Numbered from the stretch's first letter, positions 34,019 to 46,247 are shown. The stretch is DNA of 64,000 bases from Neobacillus kokaensis (GCF_014656545.1 NZ_BNDS01000001.1:189190-253189), one strand, 5' to 3'. Notes: generated from the letters alone by a model not told the origin. A program made the numbers and translations.

Positions 34019-34984
34019 GTGAAAATATTGGATGCAAAAGAAAAATTATTGGTTATTATTGGACCGACTGCAGTAGGAAAAACAAAGCTAAGTATTGAAT
34101 TGGCTAAACGATTTAACGGCGAAATTATCAGCGGGGATTCCATGCAAATCTACCTTGGAATGGATATAGGCACGGCAAAAATACGCGAGGATGAGATGGA
34201 AGGAATTCCCCATTATTTAATTGATATAAAAGAGCCAAATGAAAGTTTCTCTGCAGCAGAATTCCAACAGCTCGTTCGAGAGAAAATTTCGGAGATTACC
34301 GATAGAGGAAAGCTGCCAATCATTGCTGGTGGAACAGGATTATATATTCAGTCTGTTATCAATGATTATAATTTTTCCGATGTGACAGGAGATGAGAATT
34401 TCCGCAGGCAGCTTGAACAGAAAGCAGATGAATTGGGGCATGAAGTCCTGCACCAGGAGTTATTGAAGGTTGACCCAAAGAGTGCTGCGGATATTCATCC
34501 GAATAATGTCAGAAGAGTGATTAGAGCCCTCGAAATTTATCATCAAGCTGGAAAAACAAAGGATGAATATGAAAACACAGGGCAAAATGAGGTATTGTAC
34601 GATACAGCAATTGTCGGTTTGACGATGGAACGGGAAAAGCTCTATGAACGGATTAATGCCCGGGTTGATCAAATGATGGAGCAAGGACTTTTAGAAGAAG
34701 TCAAAAAGCTTTATCAATCGGGTCTAAGGGGTTGCCAATCGATCCAGGCAATTGGTTATAAAGAGATTTATCAATACATGGATGGTGAAATCTCACTTGA
34801 TGAGGCTGTCGAGAAACTAAAGCAAAACTCCCGGCGATATGCCAAAAGACAATTAACATGGTTTCGTAACAAAATGGAGGTAAAATGGTTTGATATAACA
34901 AATGTGAACAATTTGTCAAAAAAAGAAGCGGAAATTTCACAATACGTTGAAGGAAAGCTTCAAATAAAATCGAATACATATTAG
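34019..34984 (+). CDS. miaA: tRNA dimethylallyltransferase MiaA
   Basis: A 321-residue MiaA that adds dimethylallyl to A37 of UNN-reading tRNAs. The P-loop GPTAVGKT (about 15-22), SGDSMQIYLGMDIGTAK substrate motif, GGTGLYIQ and RRYAKRQLTWFRN are all present. GTG start with AGAGGC ahead. It is in the conserved miaA-hfq pair. Confidence 0.96.
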   Translation: MKILDAKEKLLVIIGPTAVGKTKLSIELAKRFNGEIISGDSMQIYLGMDIGTAKIREDEMEGIPHYLIDIKEPNESFSAAEFQQLVREKISEITDRGKLPIIAGGTGLYIQSVINDYNFSDVTGDENFRRQLEQKADELGHEVLHQELLKVDPKSAADIHPNNVRRVIRALEIYHQAGKTKDEYENTGQNEVLYDTAIVGLTMEREKLYERINARVDQMMEQGLLEEVKKLYQSGLRGCQSIQAIGYKEIYQYMDGEISLDEAVEKLKQNSRRYAKRQLTWFRNKMEVKWFDITNVNNLSKKEAEISQYVEGKLQIKSNTY

Positions 34985-35011
34985 TAGAGATAAAAGAGGA
35001 GGATATTCATA

Positions 35012-35242
35012 ATGAAAACGACGATTAACATTCAGGACCAATTTTTAAACCAATGCCGTAAAGACAATACTCATGTTACGGTATTTCTGTTAAATGGATT
35101 CCAATTAAGAGGCTGCATTAAAGGCTTTGATAATTTTACAGTTCTATTTGAATCAGAAGGAAAGCAGCAATTAGTCTATAAACATGCCATTTCTACGTTT
35201 GCTCCGCAAAGAAATGTTCAGCTTGAATTAGAACAGCAATAA
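35012..35242 (+). CDS. hfq: RNA chaperone Hfq
   Basis: A 76-residue Sm-like protein with Sm1 ([13 protein letters not shown]) and Sm2 ([10 protein letters not shown]) motifs. GAGGAGG precedes the ATG, 27 bases after miaA. It forms hexamers that bind sRNAs and mRNAs. Confidence 0.96.
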   Translation: MKTTINIQDQFLNQCRKDNTHVTVFLLNGFQLRGCIKGFDNFTVLFESEGKQQLVYKHAISTFAPQRNVQLELEQQ

Positions 35243-35260
35243 AACATAACCATTAAACAC

Positions 35261-35287
35261 AAGGGCCCATTCTTCGGGCTCTTTTTA
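35261..35287 (+). terminator. miaA-hfq terminator
   Basis: AAGGGCCC and GGGCTCTT arms with a T-run. Confidence 0.85.
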
Positions 35288-35391
35288 TTTCTCTAGGAAA
35301 TAATAATGATTTCACCGGACTGTGAATACAAATAAAATGAAGGATTATGCTTATTCTACGCAAGGTGTTCGCAAGAAAAGAGGTGAAAGCT

Positions 35392-36342
35392 TTGGACCAA
35401 CCAAATCGAATGAAAAGCAATGGCCAAATAAAGGTTGTTCTCAATTCCCCAAAACGAAAAAACATCACAAAAGAATTACCTGACTTTCAAGTTGCTCCAA
35501 AGGTCATTCCCCCAGAGCATTCAGCCCTAAAGGAAATTGAAGAGGAGCTTGAAGCTTTAGTTGGTATGGAAGAAATGAAACGAATGATAAAAGAAATTTA
35601 TGCCTGGATTTATGTGAATAAAAAACGTGAGGATATGGGGTTGAAAGCAAAAAAGCAGGCGCTCCATATGATGTTTAAAGGAAATCCCGGTACAGGCAAA
35701 ACAACCGTTGCAAGGCTGATAGGCAAATTGTTTCTAAAAATGAATGTCTTATCAAAAGGGCATCTGATTGAAGCGGAACGGGCAGATCTTGTTGGTGAAT
35801 ATATTGGCCATACAGCACAAAAGACAAGAGATTTAATTAAGAAAGCACAAGGCGGGATTTTGTTTATTGATGAAGCTTACTCTTTAGGCCGTGGAGGTGA
35901 AAAAGATTTCGGCAAGGAAGCCATTGATACGCTTGTGAAGCATATGGAGGATAAACAGCATGAGTTTATCCTTATACTTGCAGGCTATTCTCGTGAAATG
36001 GAATATTTTTTATCATTAAATCCTGGTTTACATTCCCGCTTTCCACTGGTGATTGATTTCCCTGATTATAGTATAGAACAATTAATGGAAATTTCCGCTA
36101 GAATGCTTGTGGAGAGAGAGTATTTGTTAAGCCACGGGGCCGAGAAGAAATTAAAAGATCATTTAATTTGGGTCAAGGCAGTTTTAAGTCCTACCAGTTT
36201 CTCAAATGGACGCTATGTTCGAAATATTATTGAAAAATCAATTCGTGCTCAGGCGATGAGACTGTTGATGGTCAATAGCTATGACAGACATGATTTAATG
36301 ACGATTAGGAGTAATGACTTGGTCTTTGACGAGGATGGATAG
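35392..36342 (+). CDS. spoVK: Stage V sporulation protein K (AAA ATPase)
   Basis: A CbbX-type AAA ATPase: GNPGTGKTTVARLIG Walker A, GGILFIDEAYSL Walker B and GLHSRFPLVIDF (Arg finger region). TTG 35392 (316 residues) has AAAGAGGTGA ahead; ATG 35347 (331 residues) is the alternative, and the B. subtilis protein is 322. Needed for spore maturation; expressed in the mother cell. Position between hfq and hflX is conserved in bacilli. Confidence 0.93.
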   Translation: MDQPNRMKSNGQIKVVLNSPKRKNITKELPDFQVAPKVIPPEHSALKEIEEELEALVGMEEMKRMIKEIYAWIYVNKKREDMGLKAKKQALHMMFKGNPGTGKTTVARLIGKLFLKMNVLSKGHLIEAERADLVGEYIGHTAQKTRDLIKKAQGGILFIDEAYSLGRGGEKDFGKEAIDTLVKHMEDKQHEFILILAGYSREMEYFLSLNPGLHSRFPLVIDFPDYSIEQLMEISARMLVEREYLLSHGAEKKLKDHLIWVKAVLSPTSFSNGRYVRNIIEKSIRAQAMRLLMVNSYDRHDLMTIRSNDLVFDEDG

Positions 36343-36353
36343 GAATTAAAATA

Positions 36354-36386
36354 AACGGCAGATTTTAAACAATCCGCCGTTTTTTG
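36354..36386 (+). terminator. spoVK terminator
   Basis: AACGGCAGATT and AATCCGCCGTT arms (one mismatch) with a T-run. Confidence 0.85.
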
Positions 36387-36516
36387 TTTGAATTTTAAAG
36401 CTGGATGATTATAATTCTTCTTTTTTACAGAACAATAAAATTATTAACGTTATTAGAGTATTATTGTGTTTTTTGTTATGATGTGAAGTAGAGTTCTTGG
36501 GAAAGGGTGATGTTCT

Positions 36517-37773
36517 TTGGAACAAAAGAATACAAAAGAAACAGCTGTTCTTGTTGGCTGTCAAACATCGGACGATGATGCACGTTTCAGCTACTCAATG
36601 GAAGAGCTAGTTTCCTTAACGGAAACTGCCCAAGGTGAAGTATTGGCCACTGTTGTTCAAAAACGGGAACGTCTTCATCCTGCTACATATATCGGTAAAG
36701 GAAAGGTAGAAGAGCTTAAGCTGCTTGTTGAGGAACTGGAGGCGGAAATCGTCATTTTTAATGACGAATTGTCTCCAAGTCAAAAACGAAACCTAGCTTC
36801 TGAAATTGATGCCAGGATCATTGACAGGACGCAGCTTATTTTAGATATTTTTGCACAAAGAGCCCGTTCGAAAGAAGGTAAATTGCAGGTTGAACTTGCG
36901 CAGTTACAATACATACTTCCACGACTTGCCGGGCAGGGGACGGCATTGTCAAGGCTTGGCGGGGGAATTGGGACGAGAGGACCTGGGGAAACAAAGCTTG
37001 AATCAGATCGACGGCATATCCGCCGCCGAATCGATGATATTAAAGAACAGCTATCCGTTATTGTTCAGCATCGAGACCGGTATCGGGAAAGAAGAAAAAA
37101 GAATAAAGCCTTCCAAATTGCAATAGTTGGATATACGAATGCCGGAAAGTCTACTTTGTTCAACAGATTATCAGAAGCGGAGTCCTATGAAGAAAATCAG
37201 CTGTTTGCGACACTTGACCCAATGACACGTAAATTAATTCTGCCTAGCGGATATCATGCGCTGATTACGGATACGGTCGGTTTTATTCAGGACTTGCCAA
37301 CTGCCTTAATTGCGGCTTTCCGCTCGACTCTAGAAGAGGTAAAGGAAGCTGATTTAATCCTTCAGGTGGTTGATATGTCTAACCCAGATTACTATCAACA
37401 TGAAAAAACGGTCGGTAAGCTGCTTGAAGAACTGGATGTAAAAAATGTTCCGCAAATAACGGCTTACAATAAAAGGGATATCAAACATCCTGATTTCGTG
37501 CCAACGGCTGACACGCCGTCCATTTTTATCAGCGCCTTTAACAGGGAAGACCGTCAGGCTTTAAAAGGTAAGATTGAACAGGTCATGGTGGGTTTAATGG
37601 ATTCCTATGAAGTGCAGGTTCCTTCAACAGAAGGAAAATTATTATCACAATTAAAGAACGATACGATTTTAAGAGAACTAAAATTTGATGAAGATACCCA
37701 AATGTACCACTGCAAAGGGTACTCGCTGAGAGATCATCATATTACAGGGCAATTGCAGAAATATAAAGGTTAG
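36517..37773 (+). CDS. hflX: GTPase HflX
   Basis: A 418-residue ribosome-splitting GTPase. It has the HflX N-terminal domain, the glycine-rich linker [13 protein letters not shown], and G1 [12 protein letters not shown], with G3 DTVGF and G4 NKRD. TTG start with AAAGGGTGATG ahead. It corresponds to B. subtilis ynbA and is followed by ynbB. Confidence 0.95.
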   Translation: MEQKNTKETAVLVGCQTSDDDARFSYSMEELVSLTETAQGEVLATVVQKRERLHPATYIGKGKVEELKLLVEELEAEIVIFNDELSPSQKRNLASEIDARIIDRTQLILDIFAQRARSKEGKLQVELAQLQYILPRLAGQGTALSRLGGGIGTRGPGETKLESDRRHIRRRIDDIKEQLSVIVQHRDRYRERRKKNKAFQIAIVGYTNAGKSTLFNRLSEAESYEENQLFATLDPMTRKLILPSGYHALITDTVGFIQDLPTALIAAFRSTLEEVKEADLILQVVDMSNPDYYQHEKTVGKLLEELDVKNVPQITAYNKRDIKHPDFVPTADTPSIFISAFNREDRQALKGKIEQVMVGLMDSYEVQVPSTEGKLLSQLKNDTILRELKFDEDTQMYHCKGYSLRDHHITGQLQKYKG

Positions 37774-37788
37774 ATAGGAGTTTACAAC

Positions 37789-39060
37789 ATGTTTCAACAG
37801 TTACAAAATGGGGAAAAGCTACAAAGGATTGTAAAGGAAGTCGAACAGCAAATAACGGAAGTACATAAAAAAATCGACGAACGAATAGAATCAAATCAAT
37901 TTCGTGTACTAAAAAGTTTTCAAAAGCATAGAGTCAGTGATACTCATTTCATTCCATCAACAGGCTATGGTTATGATGATACTGGCAGAGATACGCTGGA
38001 ATCGGTATATGCCGATGTTTTTGGTGGTGAAGCAGGACTTGTTCGCCCGCAAATCATTTCAGGAACACACGCCATTTCAATAGCCTTATTTGGTGTGCTT
38101 CGCCCCGGTGATGAACTGCTCTATATTACCGGTAAACCATATGATACGCTTGAGGAAATCGTTGGTATACGAGGGAACGGTGTCGGTTCATTAAAGGAAT
38201 TTGGAATTTCATATGACAGTGTATCATTGACAAATAATGGCGGGATTAATTGGGAGCAGGTGGAGAAAAAAATAAAGCCGAATACAAAAATGATCGGCAT
38301 TCAGCGTTCTAAGGGTTATGCCACAAGACCGTCCTTTACAGTTAGCGAAATTGGAGAAATGATTAAATTTGTAAAAGAAATCAAACAGGATGTTATTGTG
38401 TTTGTGGATAACTGCTACGGGGAGTTTGTAGAAGAAATGGAACCTTGCCATGTAGGAGCAGATCTTATGGCAGGCTCGCTGATTAAGAACCCCGGGGGCG
38501 GAATTGTCAAAACAGGCGGTTATATCGTCGGAAAGAAAGAATGGGTAGAAGCCTGCTCCTATCGTTTGACCTCACCTGGAATTGGCGCGGAAGCAGGAGC
38601 ATCATTATATAGTCTTCAGGAAATGTATCAGGGCTTCTTTCTAGCACCACATGTTGTCGGACAGGCTTTAAAGGGGGCTGTATTTACAGCAGCAACACTT
38701 GAAAAACTAGGGATGAACTCCTCGCCGAAATGGGACGCCGAACGAACTGACCTAATTCAATCCGTTCAGTTTGATGACCGTGAAAAAATGATTGCTTTTT
38801 GCCAAGCCATTCAGTTTGCTTCACCGATAAATTCTTATGTTACACCATATCCTAGCTATATGCCTGGATACGAGGATGATGTCATTATGGCTGCAGGCAC
38901 CTTCATACAAGGCGCAAGCATTGAACTTACAGCAGATGGACCGATTCGCCCTCCATATGTTGCTTATGTACAGGGCGGTCTAACATATGCACATGTAAAA
39001 ATGGCGGTTTGTTTAGCAATCGATCATTTACTCGAAAAACGATTAATCGAAATAAAATAA
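37789..39060 (+). CDS. ynbB: YnbB, PLP-dependent methionine gamma-lyase/aluminium-resistance family
   Basis: A 423-residue fold-type I PLP enzyme. GTHAISIALFGVLRPGDELLYITG is the cofactor-phosphate region and SLIKNPGGG carries the Schiff-base Lys. Physiological substrate is unknown. GATAGGAG precedes the ATG, 15 bases after hflX, so it is in an operon with it. Confidence 0.9.
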   Translation: MFQQLQNGEKLQRIVKEVEQQITEVHKKIDERIESNQFRVLKSFQKHRVSDTHFIPSTGYGYDDTGRDTLESVYADVFGGEAGLVRPQIISGTHAISIALFGVLRPGDELLYITGKPYDTLEEIVGIRGNGVGSLKEFGISYDSVSLTNNGGINWEQVEKKIKPNTKMIGIQRSKGYATRPSFTVSEIGEMIKFVKEIKQDVIVFVDNCYGEFVEEMEPCHVGADLMAGSLIKNPGGGIVKTGGYIVGKKEWVEACSYRLTSPGIGAEAGASLYSLQEMYQGFFLAPHVVGQALKGAVFTAATLEKLGMNSSPKWDAERTDLIQSVQFDDREKMIAFCQAIQFASPINSYVTPYPSYMPGYEDDVIMAAGTFIQGASIELTADGPIRPPYVAYVQGGLTYAHVKMAVCLAIDHLLEKRLIEIK

Positions 39061-39068
39061 AACATTAT

Positions 39069-39098
39069 GGACAGCTTTTACTAGCTGTTCTTTTTTTA
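39069..39098 (+). terminator. hflX-ynbB terminator
   Basis: GGACAGCT and AGCTGTTC arms, 6-base loop, T-run. Confidence 0.88.
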
Positions 39099-39108
39099 GA
39101 AAAAGTCA

Positions 39109-39159
39109 TGTTAGGTTTTCTGACATGAACTTGACAACTTTTCTGTCACCAAATATAAT
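39109..39159 (+). promoter_or_regulatory. glnRA promoter with GlnR boxes
   Basis: TGTTA-N7-TGACA at 39109-39125 is a perfect GlnR/TnrA box. A weaker TGACA-N7-TGTCA at 39132-39148 overlaps the -35. The sigma-A promoter is TTGACA 39131-39136 and TATAAT 39154-39159 with a 17-bp spacer. This is the two-site arrangement known from B. subtilis glnRA. Confidence 0.9.
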
Positions 39160-39194
39160 TGCAATATAAATTTTTTTGAAGGAGGAGAAATTAG

Positions 39195-39596
39195 GTGAGT
39201 GGGAAAGAAATTCGCCGTTCAATGCCTCTGTTTCCCATTGGAACTGTCATGCAGCTGACAGAATTAACAGCAAGACAAATCCGATATTATGAAGAACACC
39301 AATTAATTTCTCCGGCCAGAACAGAGGGAAACAGGCGTCTTTTTAGCTTAAATGATATTGACAGGCTGTTAGAAATTAAAGATTTAATTGATCAAGGAGT
39401 GAACATGGCTGGAATTAAACAGCTATTCCTGGTCAAACAACAGCATGCAAATGAACAGGAGCAGCAGATGAAAAAGGAGAAGCGTGAGTTAACTGACGAA
39501 CAGCTAAGAAAGCTGCTTCGCAACGAATTGCTTCATTCGGGAAGATTGAACCGTTCGTCATTGCGTCAAGGTGACCTTTCACGGTTTTTTCATTAA
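39195..39596 (+). CDS. glnR: Nitrogen repressor GlnR
   Basis: A 133-residue MerR-family protein ([32 protein letters not shown]) with a C-terminal glutamine-synthetase-sensing tail. It represses glnRA when nitrogen is plentiful. GTG start with AAGGAGG 9 bases ahead, and glnA 27 bases downstream. Confidence 0.95.
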   Translation: MSGKEIRRSMPLFPIGTVMQLTELTARQIRYYEEHQLISPARTEGNRRLFSLNDIDRLLEIKDLIDQGVNMAGIKQLFLVKQQHANEQEQQMKKEKRELTDEQLRKLLRNELLHSGRLNRSSLRQGDLSRFFH

Positions 39597-39623
39597 ATTT
39601 AAAATTACATCGGAGGTATGATC

Positions 39624-40958
39624 ATGGCAAAGTATTCAAGAGAAGATATCAAACGGTTGGCAAATGAGGAAAATGTTAAATTTATCCGCCTGCAATTCAC
39701 GGACATCCTTGGGACAATTAAGAATGTTGAAATTCCAATTAGTCAATTAGAAAAAGCGCTAGATAACAAAATGATGTTTGATGGTTCATCAATCGAAGGA
39801 TTTGTGCGAATTGAAGAATCTGACATGTATTTATATCCTGATTTAAATACTTGGGTTGTGTTCCCGTGGACAGCGGAAAAAGGAAAGGTAGCCCGTCTAA
39901 TTTGTGATATTTACAATTCAAACGGTACTCCTTTTGCTGGAGATCCTCGTAACAACTTGAGACGCGTTTTAGAAGAAATGAAGGGACTTGGCTTTACGGA
40001 TTTTAACTTAGGACCAGAGCCAGAATTCTTCTTGTTTAAGCTAGATGAAAAAGGGGAACCGACATTAGAGCTAAATGATAAAGGCGGATATTTTGACTTC
40101 GCACCTACAGACCTTGGGGAAAACTGCCGTCGTGATATCGTTCTTGAACTTGAAGAAATGGGATTTGAAATTGAAGCTTCTCACCATGAAGTGGCTCCAG
40201 GGCAGCACGAAATTGATTTTAAATATGCCGATGCATTAACTGCCTGCGACCAAATTCAAACATTTAAACTTGTCGTAAAAACAATTGCCAGAAAGCATGG
40301 ATTACATGCTACCTTCATGCCAAAACCGTTGTTTGGAGTAGCAGGTTCAGGGATGCACATGAATCTTTCTTTATTTAACAGTGGTGAAAATGCCTTTTTC
40401 GACCCAACTGGAGACTTACAAATGAGTGACACGGCCCGCCAGTTTATCGCAGGAATTCTTAAGCATGCGCCAAACTTCACCGCGGTTACCAACCCAACTG
40501 TAAACTCATACAAGCGGCTTGTTCCTGGCTATGAAGCACCATGCTATGTAGCTTGGTCAGCGCAAAACCGTTCACCGCTTGTGCGTATTCCGGCATCACG
40601 CGGCTTAAGTACACGCTGTGAGGTTCGTAGTGTGGATCCGTCAGCAAATCCTTACCTGGCTATGGCCGTTCTTCTGAAAGCTGGTCTTGATGGAATTAAG
40701 AATAAATTAACTCCACCTGCAGCAGTGGACCGTAATATTTATGTGATGAGCAAGGAAGAGCGTATGGAAGAAGGGATTTTGGATCTGCCGGCTACACTGG
40801 CTCAAGCATTAGATTTATTAAAATCAGATGAGGTGATTGTTTCTGCACTTGGGGAGCACATCTTTGAGCGGTTTGTAGATGCAAAAGAGATTGAATGGGA
40901 TATGTTCCGTACCGTTGTCCACCCGTGGGAACGTGAGCAATATATGTCAATGTATTAA
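39624..40958 (+). CDS. glnA: Glutamine synthetase type I
   Basis: A 444-residue GSI-alpha glutamine synthetase: FDGSSIEGF, the catalytic GPEPEFFLF, the [10 protein letters not shown] and [13 protein letters not shown] motifs. It makes glutamine from glutamate, ammonia and ATP and also controls GlnR and TnrA. CGGAGG precedes ATG 39624. No adenylylation Tyr motif is expected in this subtype. Confidence 0.97.
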   Translation: MAKYSREDIKRLANEENVKFIRLQFTDILGTIKNVEIPISQLEKALDNKMMFDGSSIEGFVRIEESDMYLYPDLNTWVVFPWTAEKGKVARLICDIYNSNGTPFAGDPRNNLRRVLEEMKGLGFTDFNLGPEPEFFLFKLDEKGEPTLELNDKGGYFDFAPTDLGENCRRDIVLELEEMGFEIEASHHEVAPGQHEIDFKYADALTACDQIQTFKLVVKTIARKHGLHATFMPKPLFGVAGSGMHMNLSLFNSGENAFFDPTGDLQMSDTARQFIAGILKHAPNFTAVTNPTVNSYKRLVPGYEAPCYVAWSAQNRSPLVRIPASRGLSTRCEVRSVDPSANPYLAMAVLLKAGLDGIKNKLTPPAAVDRNIYVMSKEERMEEGILDLPATLAQALDLLKSDEVIVSALGEHIFERFVDAKEIEWDMFRTVVHPWEREQYMSMY

Positions 40959-40966
40959 AAAATGTG

Positions 40967-40997
40967 AAAGCCCCGGCTAACGTGCCGGGGCTTTCAA
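40967..40997. terminator. glnA terminator
   Basis: GAAAGCCCCGGC and GCCGGGGCTTTC arms with a 6-base loop; usable in both directions. A second hairpin at 41015-41040 (GCCGGCAT/ATGCCGGC) serves lexA. Confidence 0.9.
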
Positions 40998-41014
40998 TTG
41001 TAAATAGAACAAAT

Positions 41015-41044
41015 GCCGGCATGAAAAAGATGCCGGCTGTTTTT
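41015..41044 (-). terminator. lexA terminator
   Basis: GCCGGCAT/ATGCCGGC hairpin directly beyond the lexA stop. Confidence 0.75.
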
Positions 41045-41045
41045 A

Positions 41046-41669
41046 TTAATGAATGTGACGATAAACGCCAATGACTTTTCCTAATATAGATACATTATTT
41101 AAAATGATTGGTTCCATTGTGGAGTTTTCCGGCTGCAAACGGATATAGTCTTTTTCCTTGAAAAATCTCTTACAAGTTGCTTCATCTTCTTCAGTCATTG
41201 CAACGACGATATCACCGTTGTTTGCAGTTTGCTGCTGCTTTACGATTACGTAATCACCATCGAGAATACCTGCTTCAATCATACTCTCACCCATAATCTC
41301 CAGCATAAATACCTGCTCGTCAGTTGGTGCTAATCTTTCTGGGAGCGGAAAATATTCCTCAATGTTTTCAATTGCAGTAATCGGAAGACCGGCCGTTACC
41401 TTCCCTAATATAGGCACATTCACAACCTGATTTCTCGGAATATGGGCATTTTCATCCACTTCCAATATCTCAATAGCCCTAGGTTTGGTTGGGTCTCGTC
41501 TAATAAGACCTTTACTTTCTAGTCTAGCTAAATGACCGTGAACAGTTGAACTTGATGCTAGTCCAACAGCTTCGCCAATTTCACGAACGGAAGGTGGATA
41601 ACCTTTACTCTTAACCTCATCTTTGATGAACTCAAGAATATCCTGTTGACGTTTTGATATTTTTACCAT
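41046..41669 (-). CDS. lexA: SOS repressor LexA
   Basis: A 207-residue LexA: winged-helix domain (1-70), the self-cleavage site Ala93-Gly94, and catalytic Ser129 and Lys167. It is divergent from yneA across a region with SOS boxes. ATG 41669 gives the family start MVKISKRQ; the upstream ATG at 41681 adds four residues and is less likely. Confidence 0.96.
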   Translation of the reverse strand: MVKISKRQQDILEFIKDEVKSKGYPPSVREIGEAVGLASSSTVHGHLARLESKGLIRRDPTKPRAIEILEVDENAHIPRNQVVNVPILGKVTAGLPITAIENIEEYFPLPERLAPTDEQVFMLEIMGESMIEAGILDGDYVIVKQQQTANNGDIVVAMTEEDEATCKRFFKEKDYIRLQPENSTMEPIILNNVSILGKVIGVYRHIH

Positions 41670-41730
41670 GATAAAATGCACCTCGCCTGGGTTTTGTTGG
41701 CTTAATTATACCATGTTCGTAAATGTTATA

Positions 41731-41808
41731 CAAACATAAGTTCGAAAAAATGTTGACATAAAACAAACGTTCGGATTATAATAAAATCAAATAACGAACG
41801 TACATTCT
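41731..41808. promoter_or_regulatory. SOS (LexA) boxes between lexA and yneA
   Basis: CAAACATAAGTTCG at 41731-41744 and CGAACGTACATTCT at 41795-41808 fit the Bacillus box CGAAC-N4-GTTCG with one to two changes. CAAACGTTCG at 41764-41773 is a partial third. They should control lexA and yneA-yneB-ynzC together. Confidence 0.85.
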
Positions 41809-41826
41809 GTTAAGAGGTGTTTTGTG

Positions 41827-42814
<988 letters not shown>

Positions 42815-42893
42815 AAGCTAATTTCCTTGTCATTATGGCTTTTTTTTAGTAAATTATTTTTTATGCAAGTAGTTTTTGAAAGGATGTGCCTGA

Positions 42894-43124
42894 ATGCTAT
42901 CCAAGGAAAAATTAGCTAGAATCAATGAACTGGCAAGAAAATCAAAAGAAACAGGTTTAACCGAAATAGAAGCTAAAGAGCAATCAAAGCTAAGAAGTGA
43001 GTATTTGGCAGTTTTTCGCTCGAATATGCTAGATACATTAACGAATACTAAGTTTATTGATCCATTAGGAAATGACGTAACACCAGCTAAACTTAAGGCA
43101 AGAAAAAAGAATAATCTTCATTGA
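42894..43124 (+). CDS. ynzC: DUF896 protein YnzC
   Basis: A 76-residue helical protein (LARINELARKSKETGLTEIEAKEQ..., the DUF896 helical hairpin). Third gene of the SOS operon. AAAGGATG precedes the ATG. Function unknown. Confidence 0.93.
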   Translation: MLSKEKLARINELARKSKETGLTEIEAKEQSKLRSEYLAVFRSNMLDTLTNTKFIDPLGNDVTPAKLKARKKNNLH

Positions 43125-43133
43125 ATTTACTAG

Positions 43134-43166
43134 GAATACACCTGTTTTGTATTCCTTTTTTTTTAC
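43134..43166 (+). terminator. SOS operon terminator
   Basis: AGGAATACA and TGTATTCCT arms with a long T-run. Confidence 0.9.
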
Positions 43167-43298
43167 ATATAAAAATATTTCTGTGTAAAATTAAGATTAA
43201 CCGTTTTTATCAGCGGTAATTTGTTGAATAAAATTTTGTTGCACTATATTATTAAAGTTGTATTCATTTTGCTAGTGTATAGAGAAAGGATGTAATTA

Positions 43299-45305
43299 AT
43301 GTTTAATACGATTGATGATTTATCCATTTCCACAATCCGGACGCTATCGATCGATGCTATCGAAAAAGCGAATTCAGGACATCCAGGTATGCCAATGGGG
43401 GCAGCTCCAATGGCTTACACATTATGGACCAGATTTATGAACCACAATCCAAAAAATCCTCATTGGTTTAACCGCGATCGATTTGTTTTATCTGCAGGGC
43501 ATGGGTCAGCATTATTATATAGTCTGCTTCATTTATCAGGCTATAATCTATCCATGGAGGATTTAAAACAATTCCGTCAATGGGGAAGCAAAACACCAGG
43601 ACACCCGGAATTTGGGCATACAGATGGGGTAGAAGCAACAACTGGCCCGCTTGGTCAGGGCATAGCAATGGCAGTTGGTATGGCAATGGCAGAAAGACAC
43701 TTAGCAAGTGTTTATAACAAGGATCAATACGAACTTGTGAACCATTTTACATACAGTGTCTGCGGTGATGGGGACTTAATGGAAGGCGTTTCCGCTGAGG
43801 CAGCCTCCCTAGCTGGCCACTTAAAGTTAGGTCGTTTAGTCGTCCTTTATGATTCAAACGATATTTCTCTAGACGGTGACTTGAACAAATCATTCTCTGA
43901 AAGTGTAAAGGGGCGTTTCGAAGCATACGGATGGCAATATCTTCGTGTGGAAGATGGAAATAATCTTGAAGAAATCTCATCTGCCCTTGAAGAAGCAAGA
44001 AATGATCTCGACAGACCGACTATGATTGAAGTAAGAACGGTTATAGGCTATGGTTCTCCTAATCGTTCAGGTACTTCAGGCGTTCACGGTGCACCGCTTG
44101 GAGCAGATGAATTAAAACTGACAAAAGAGGCTTACAAATGGACCTTTGAGGAAGATTTCTTTGTTCCAGAGGGCGTTTACGAGAACTTCCACAAGTTGAT
44201 TGTAGAAAATGGCGAGAAGAAGGAAAAAGAGTGGAACGAACTTTTTGAACAATACAAAAACGAGTATCCAGAACTTGCCGCACAGCTTGACCTGGCATTA
44301 AAGCATGAGCTCCCTGAAGGCTGGGATAAAGATATTCCAGTTTATAGTGAAGGAAAAGGCCTTGCAAGCCGAGCTTCATCAGCAGAAGCGTTAAATGGAA
44401 TTGCTAAAAACCTGCCGATTCTAATTGGCGGTTCAGCAGACCTTGCCGGATCGAATAAAACCATGATTAAAGGAACAACCGACTATATGCCAGGTGCATA
44501 TGAAGGCCGAAATATTTGGTTTGGTGTTCGTGAATTTGCGATGGGTGCTGCAATGAATGGTATTGCCCTTCATGGTGGAGTGAAAGTATTTGGAGGAACA
44601 TTCTTTGTTTTCTCTGATTATCTGCGCCCAGCCATTCGTCTTGCTGCCTTAATGGGCCTTCCAGTAACATATGTATTTACACATGATAGTATTGCGGTTG
44701 GTGAAGATGGACCTACTCATGAACCTATTGAGCAGCTAGCAGCATTACGTGCGATGCCGAATCTTTCAGTAATTCGTCCAGCTGATGGTAATGAAACGGC
44801 TGCAGCATGGAAATTAGCAGTAGAATCTACTAACAAGCCAACAGCTCTAGTTTTAACCCGTCAAGACTTGCCGACATTAAAAGGAACAGACCAAAATGCA
44901 TATGAGGGTGTTTCGAAAGGGGCATATGTGGTTGCTCCAACCAACAAAGAAACTCCAGATGCCTTATTACTCGCAAGCGGCTCGGAAGTGAGTCTAGCAG
45001 TGGAAGCGCAAAAGATACTAGCAGGAGAAGGTGTAGAAGTTTCTGTAGTAAGTATGCCTTCATGGGACCGATTTGAAGCTCAAACCAAGGAATATAAAGA
45101 TTCTGTCCTTCCAAAGAATGTGAAAAAACGTCTTGGTATTGAAGTTGGTGCATCACTAGGCTGGCATAAATATGTTGGTGATGAAGGTGAAGTACTAGCA
45201 ATTGATAAATTTGGAGCTTCTGCACCAGGTGAAAAAGTGATGGATGAATACGGCTTTAACGTTAATAATGTTGTATCTTTAGTAAAAGGACTTTTACAAA
45301 AATAG
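43299..45305 (+). CDS. tkt: Transketolase
   Basis: A 668-residue thiamine-diphosphate enzyme of the pentose phosphate pathway: [12 protein letters not shown], the ThDP motif GDGDLMEG with a later N, and the pyrimidine domain [23 protein letters not shown] precedes the ATG. Position after ynzC and before sirA is as in B. subtilis. Confidence 0.97.
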   Translation: MFNTIDDLSISTIRTLSIDAIEKANSGHPGMPMGAAPMAYTLWTRFMNHNPKNPHWFNRDRFVLSAGHGSALLYSLLHLSGYNLSMEDLKQFRQWGSKTPGHPEFGHTDGVEATTGPLGQGIAMAVGMAMAERHLASVYNKDQYELVNHFTYSVCGDGDLMEGVSAEAASLAGHLKLGRLVVLYDSNDISLDGDLNKSFSESVKGRFEAYGWQYLRVEDGNNLEEISSALEEARNDLDRPTMIEVRTVIGYGSPNRSGTSGVHGAPLGADELKLTKEAYKWTFEEDFFVPEGVYENFHKLIVENGEKKEKEWNELFEQYKNEYPELAAQLDLALKHELPEGWDKDIPVYSEGKGLASRASSAEALNGIAKNLPILIGGSADLAGSNKTMIKGTTDYMPGAYEGRNIWFGVREFAMGAAMNGIALHGGVKVFGGTFFVFSDYLRPAIRLAALMGLPVTYVFTHDSIAVGEDGPTHEPIEQLAALRAMPNLSVIRPADGNETAAAWKLAVESTNKPTALVLTRQDLPTLKGTDQNAYEGVSKGAYVVAPTNKETPDALLLASGSEVSLAVEAQKILAGEGVEVSVVSMPSWDRFEAQTKEYKDSVLPKNVKKRLGIEVGASLGWHKYVGDEGEVLAIDKFGASAPGEKVMDEYGFNVNNVVSLVKGLLQK

Positions 45306-45316
45306 AAATGCATCAC

Positions 45317-45349
45317 GAGGGTACGGAATTAATCCGTACTCTCTTTTTT
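45317..45349 (+). terminator. tkt terminator
   Basis: GAGGGTACGGA and TCCGTACTCTC arms with a T-run. Confidence 0.9.
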
Positions 45350-45508
45350 GTGGGAGGAAAATCTGGCTGTATAGCGAATTTGTATAAATAATAGAGGATA
45401 GATTTCAATTCGACAAAATTAGTGAAAGTTTTTGCCGCCGTAAGACAAATGTTTCGTGACTTCTTTTCTATAATGAAAAAAAGAGTTGTCAGCGAAGGAG
45501 AGGTCTGT

Positions 45509-45949
45509 GTGAGAATATATCAGCTTTATTTAATAGAAGATGAATTTGCCGCTCATTACTTCGGACGAGAACGATTGTTTTTTCAACTTTTTCAAGAACA
45601 TCAAAATGCGAACGGCGAGCTAAAATTTATTACCAAAAGACAAATTGACTATATATCCAAAAAATTAGAGGTTTTAAAGATTCATCAACTTATTCAAAAA
45701 CAACTAGGAAGAACAAAGGGATTTAAAGCGGAACGTGGTGCATATACCATTGAATTAAGTGGAAAAATAAGTATGGCAAAGTTAGAAGTATTTCAAGATT
45801 TAATTACAGTTGAGGCACAAGGAAGTTATGAGGCAGAGACTGCTTTTTTTGAAGTGCTCAGAAAGTGCGAATCATCATTTCTAGCAATCGACCTTGAACA
45901 TGAGCAGTTCGGCTGGCTTAAGCCCATTAAGGAAAGAAAATTTGTCTAA
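45509..45949 (+). CDS. sirA: Sporulation inhibitor of replication SirA
   Basis: A 146-residue protein matching B. subtilis SirA (YneE): EDEFAAHYFGRE near the start, GSYEAETAFFEVL and the end FGWLKPIKERKFV. It binds DnaA to stop new rounds of replication in sporulation. GTG 45509 has GAAGGAGAGG 7 bases ahead; the open frame upstream to 45422 is not similar to the family. Confidence 0.9.
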   Translation: MRIYQLYLIEDEFAAHYFGRERLFFQLFQEHQNANGELKFITKRQIDYISKKLEVLKIHQLIQKQLGRTKGFKAERGAYTIELSGKISMAKLEVFQDLITVEAQGSYEAETAFFEVLRKCESSFLAIDLEHEQFGWLKPIKERKFV

Positions 45950-46025
45950 ATAAAACGAAATATTGTCTAAATCCGTTTTATTTAGTACACTGTTGTATGG
46001 TAGACAACATGAAGGAGGAAGTTGA

Positions 46026-46238
46026 ATGGGTATGTACATTCTAGTAGGTATACTAGCATTAGTTGCTGGTGTAGCGCTAGGATTTTTCATCGCTCGCAAA
46101 TATATGATGAGCTATTTAAAGAAAAATCCACCGATTAATGAACAAATGTTAAAAACAATGATGATGCAAATGGGTATGAAGCCTTCTCAAAAGAAGATCA
46201 ACCAAATGATGCAGGCAATGAACAAGCAAATGAAATAA
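46026..46238 (+). CDS. yneF: UPF0154 membrane protein YneF
   Basis: A 70-residue protein with one N-terminal membrane helix and the conserved tail [37 protein letters not shown] precedes the ATG. Function is unknown. Confidence 0.95.
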   Translation: MGMYILVGILALVAGVALGFFIARKYMMSYLKKNPPINEQMLKTMMMQMGMKPSQKKINQMMQAMNKQMK

Positions 46239-46247
46239 AACGGACAA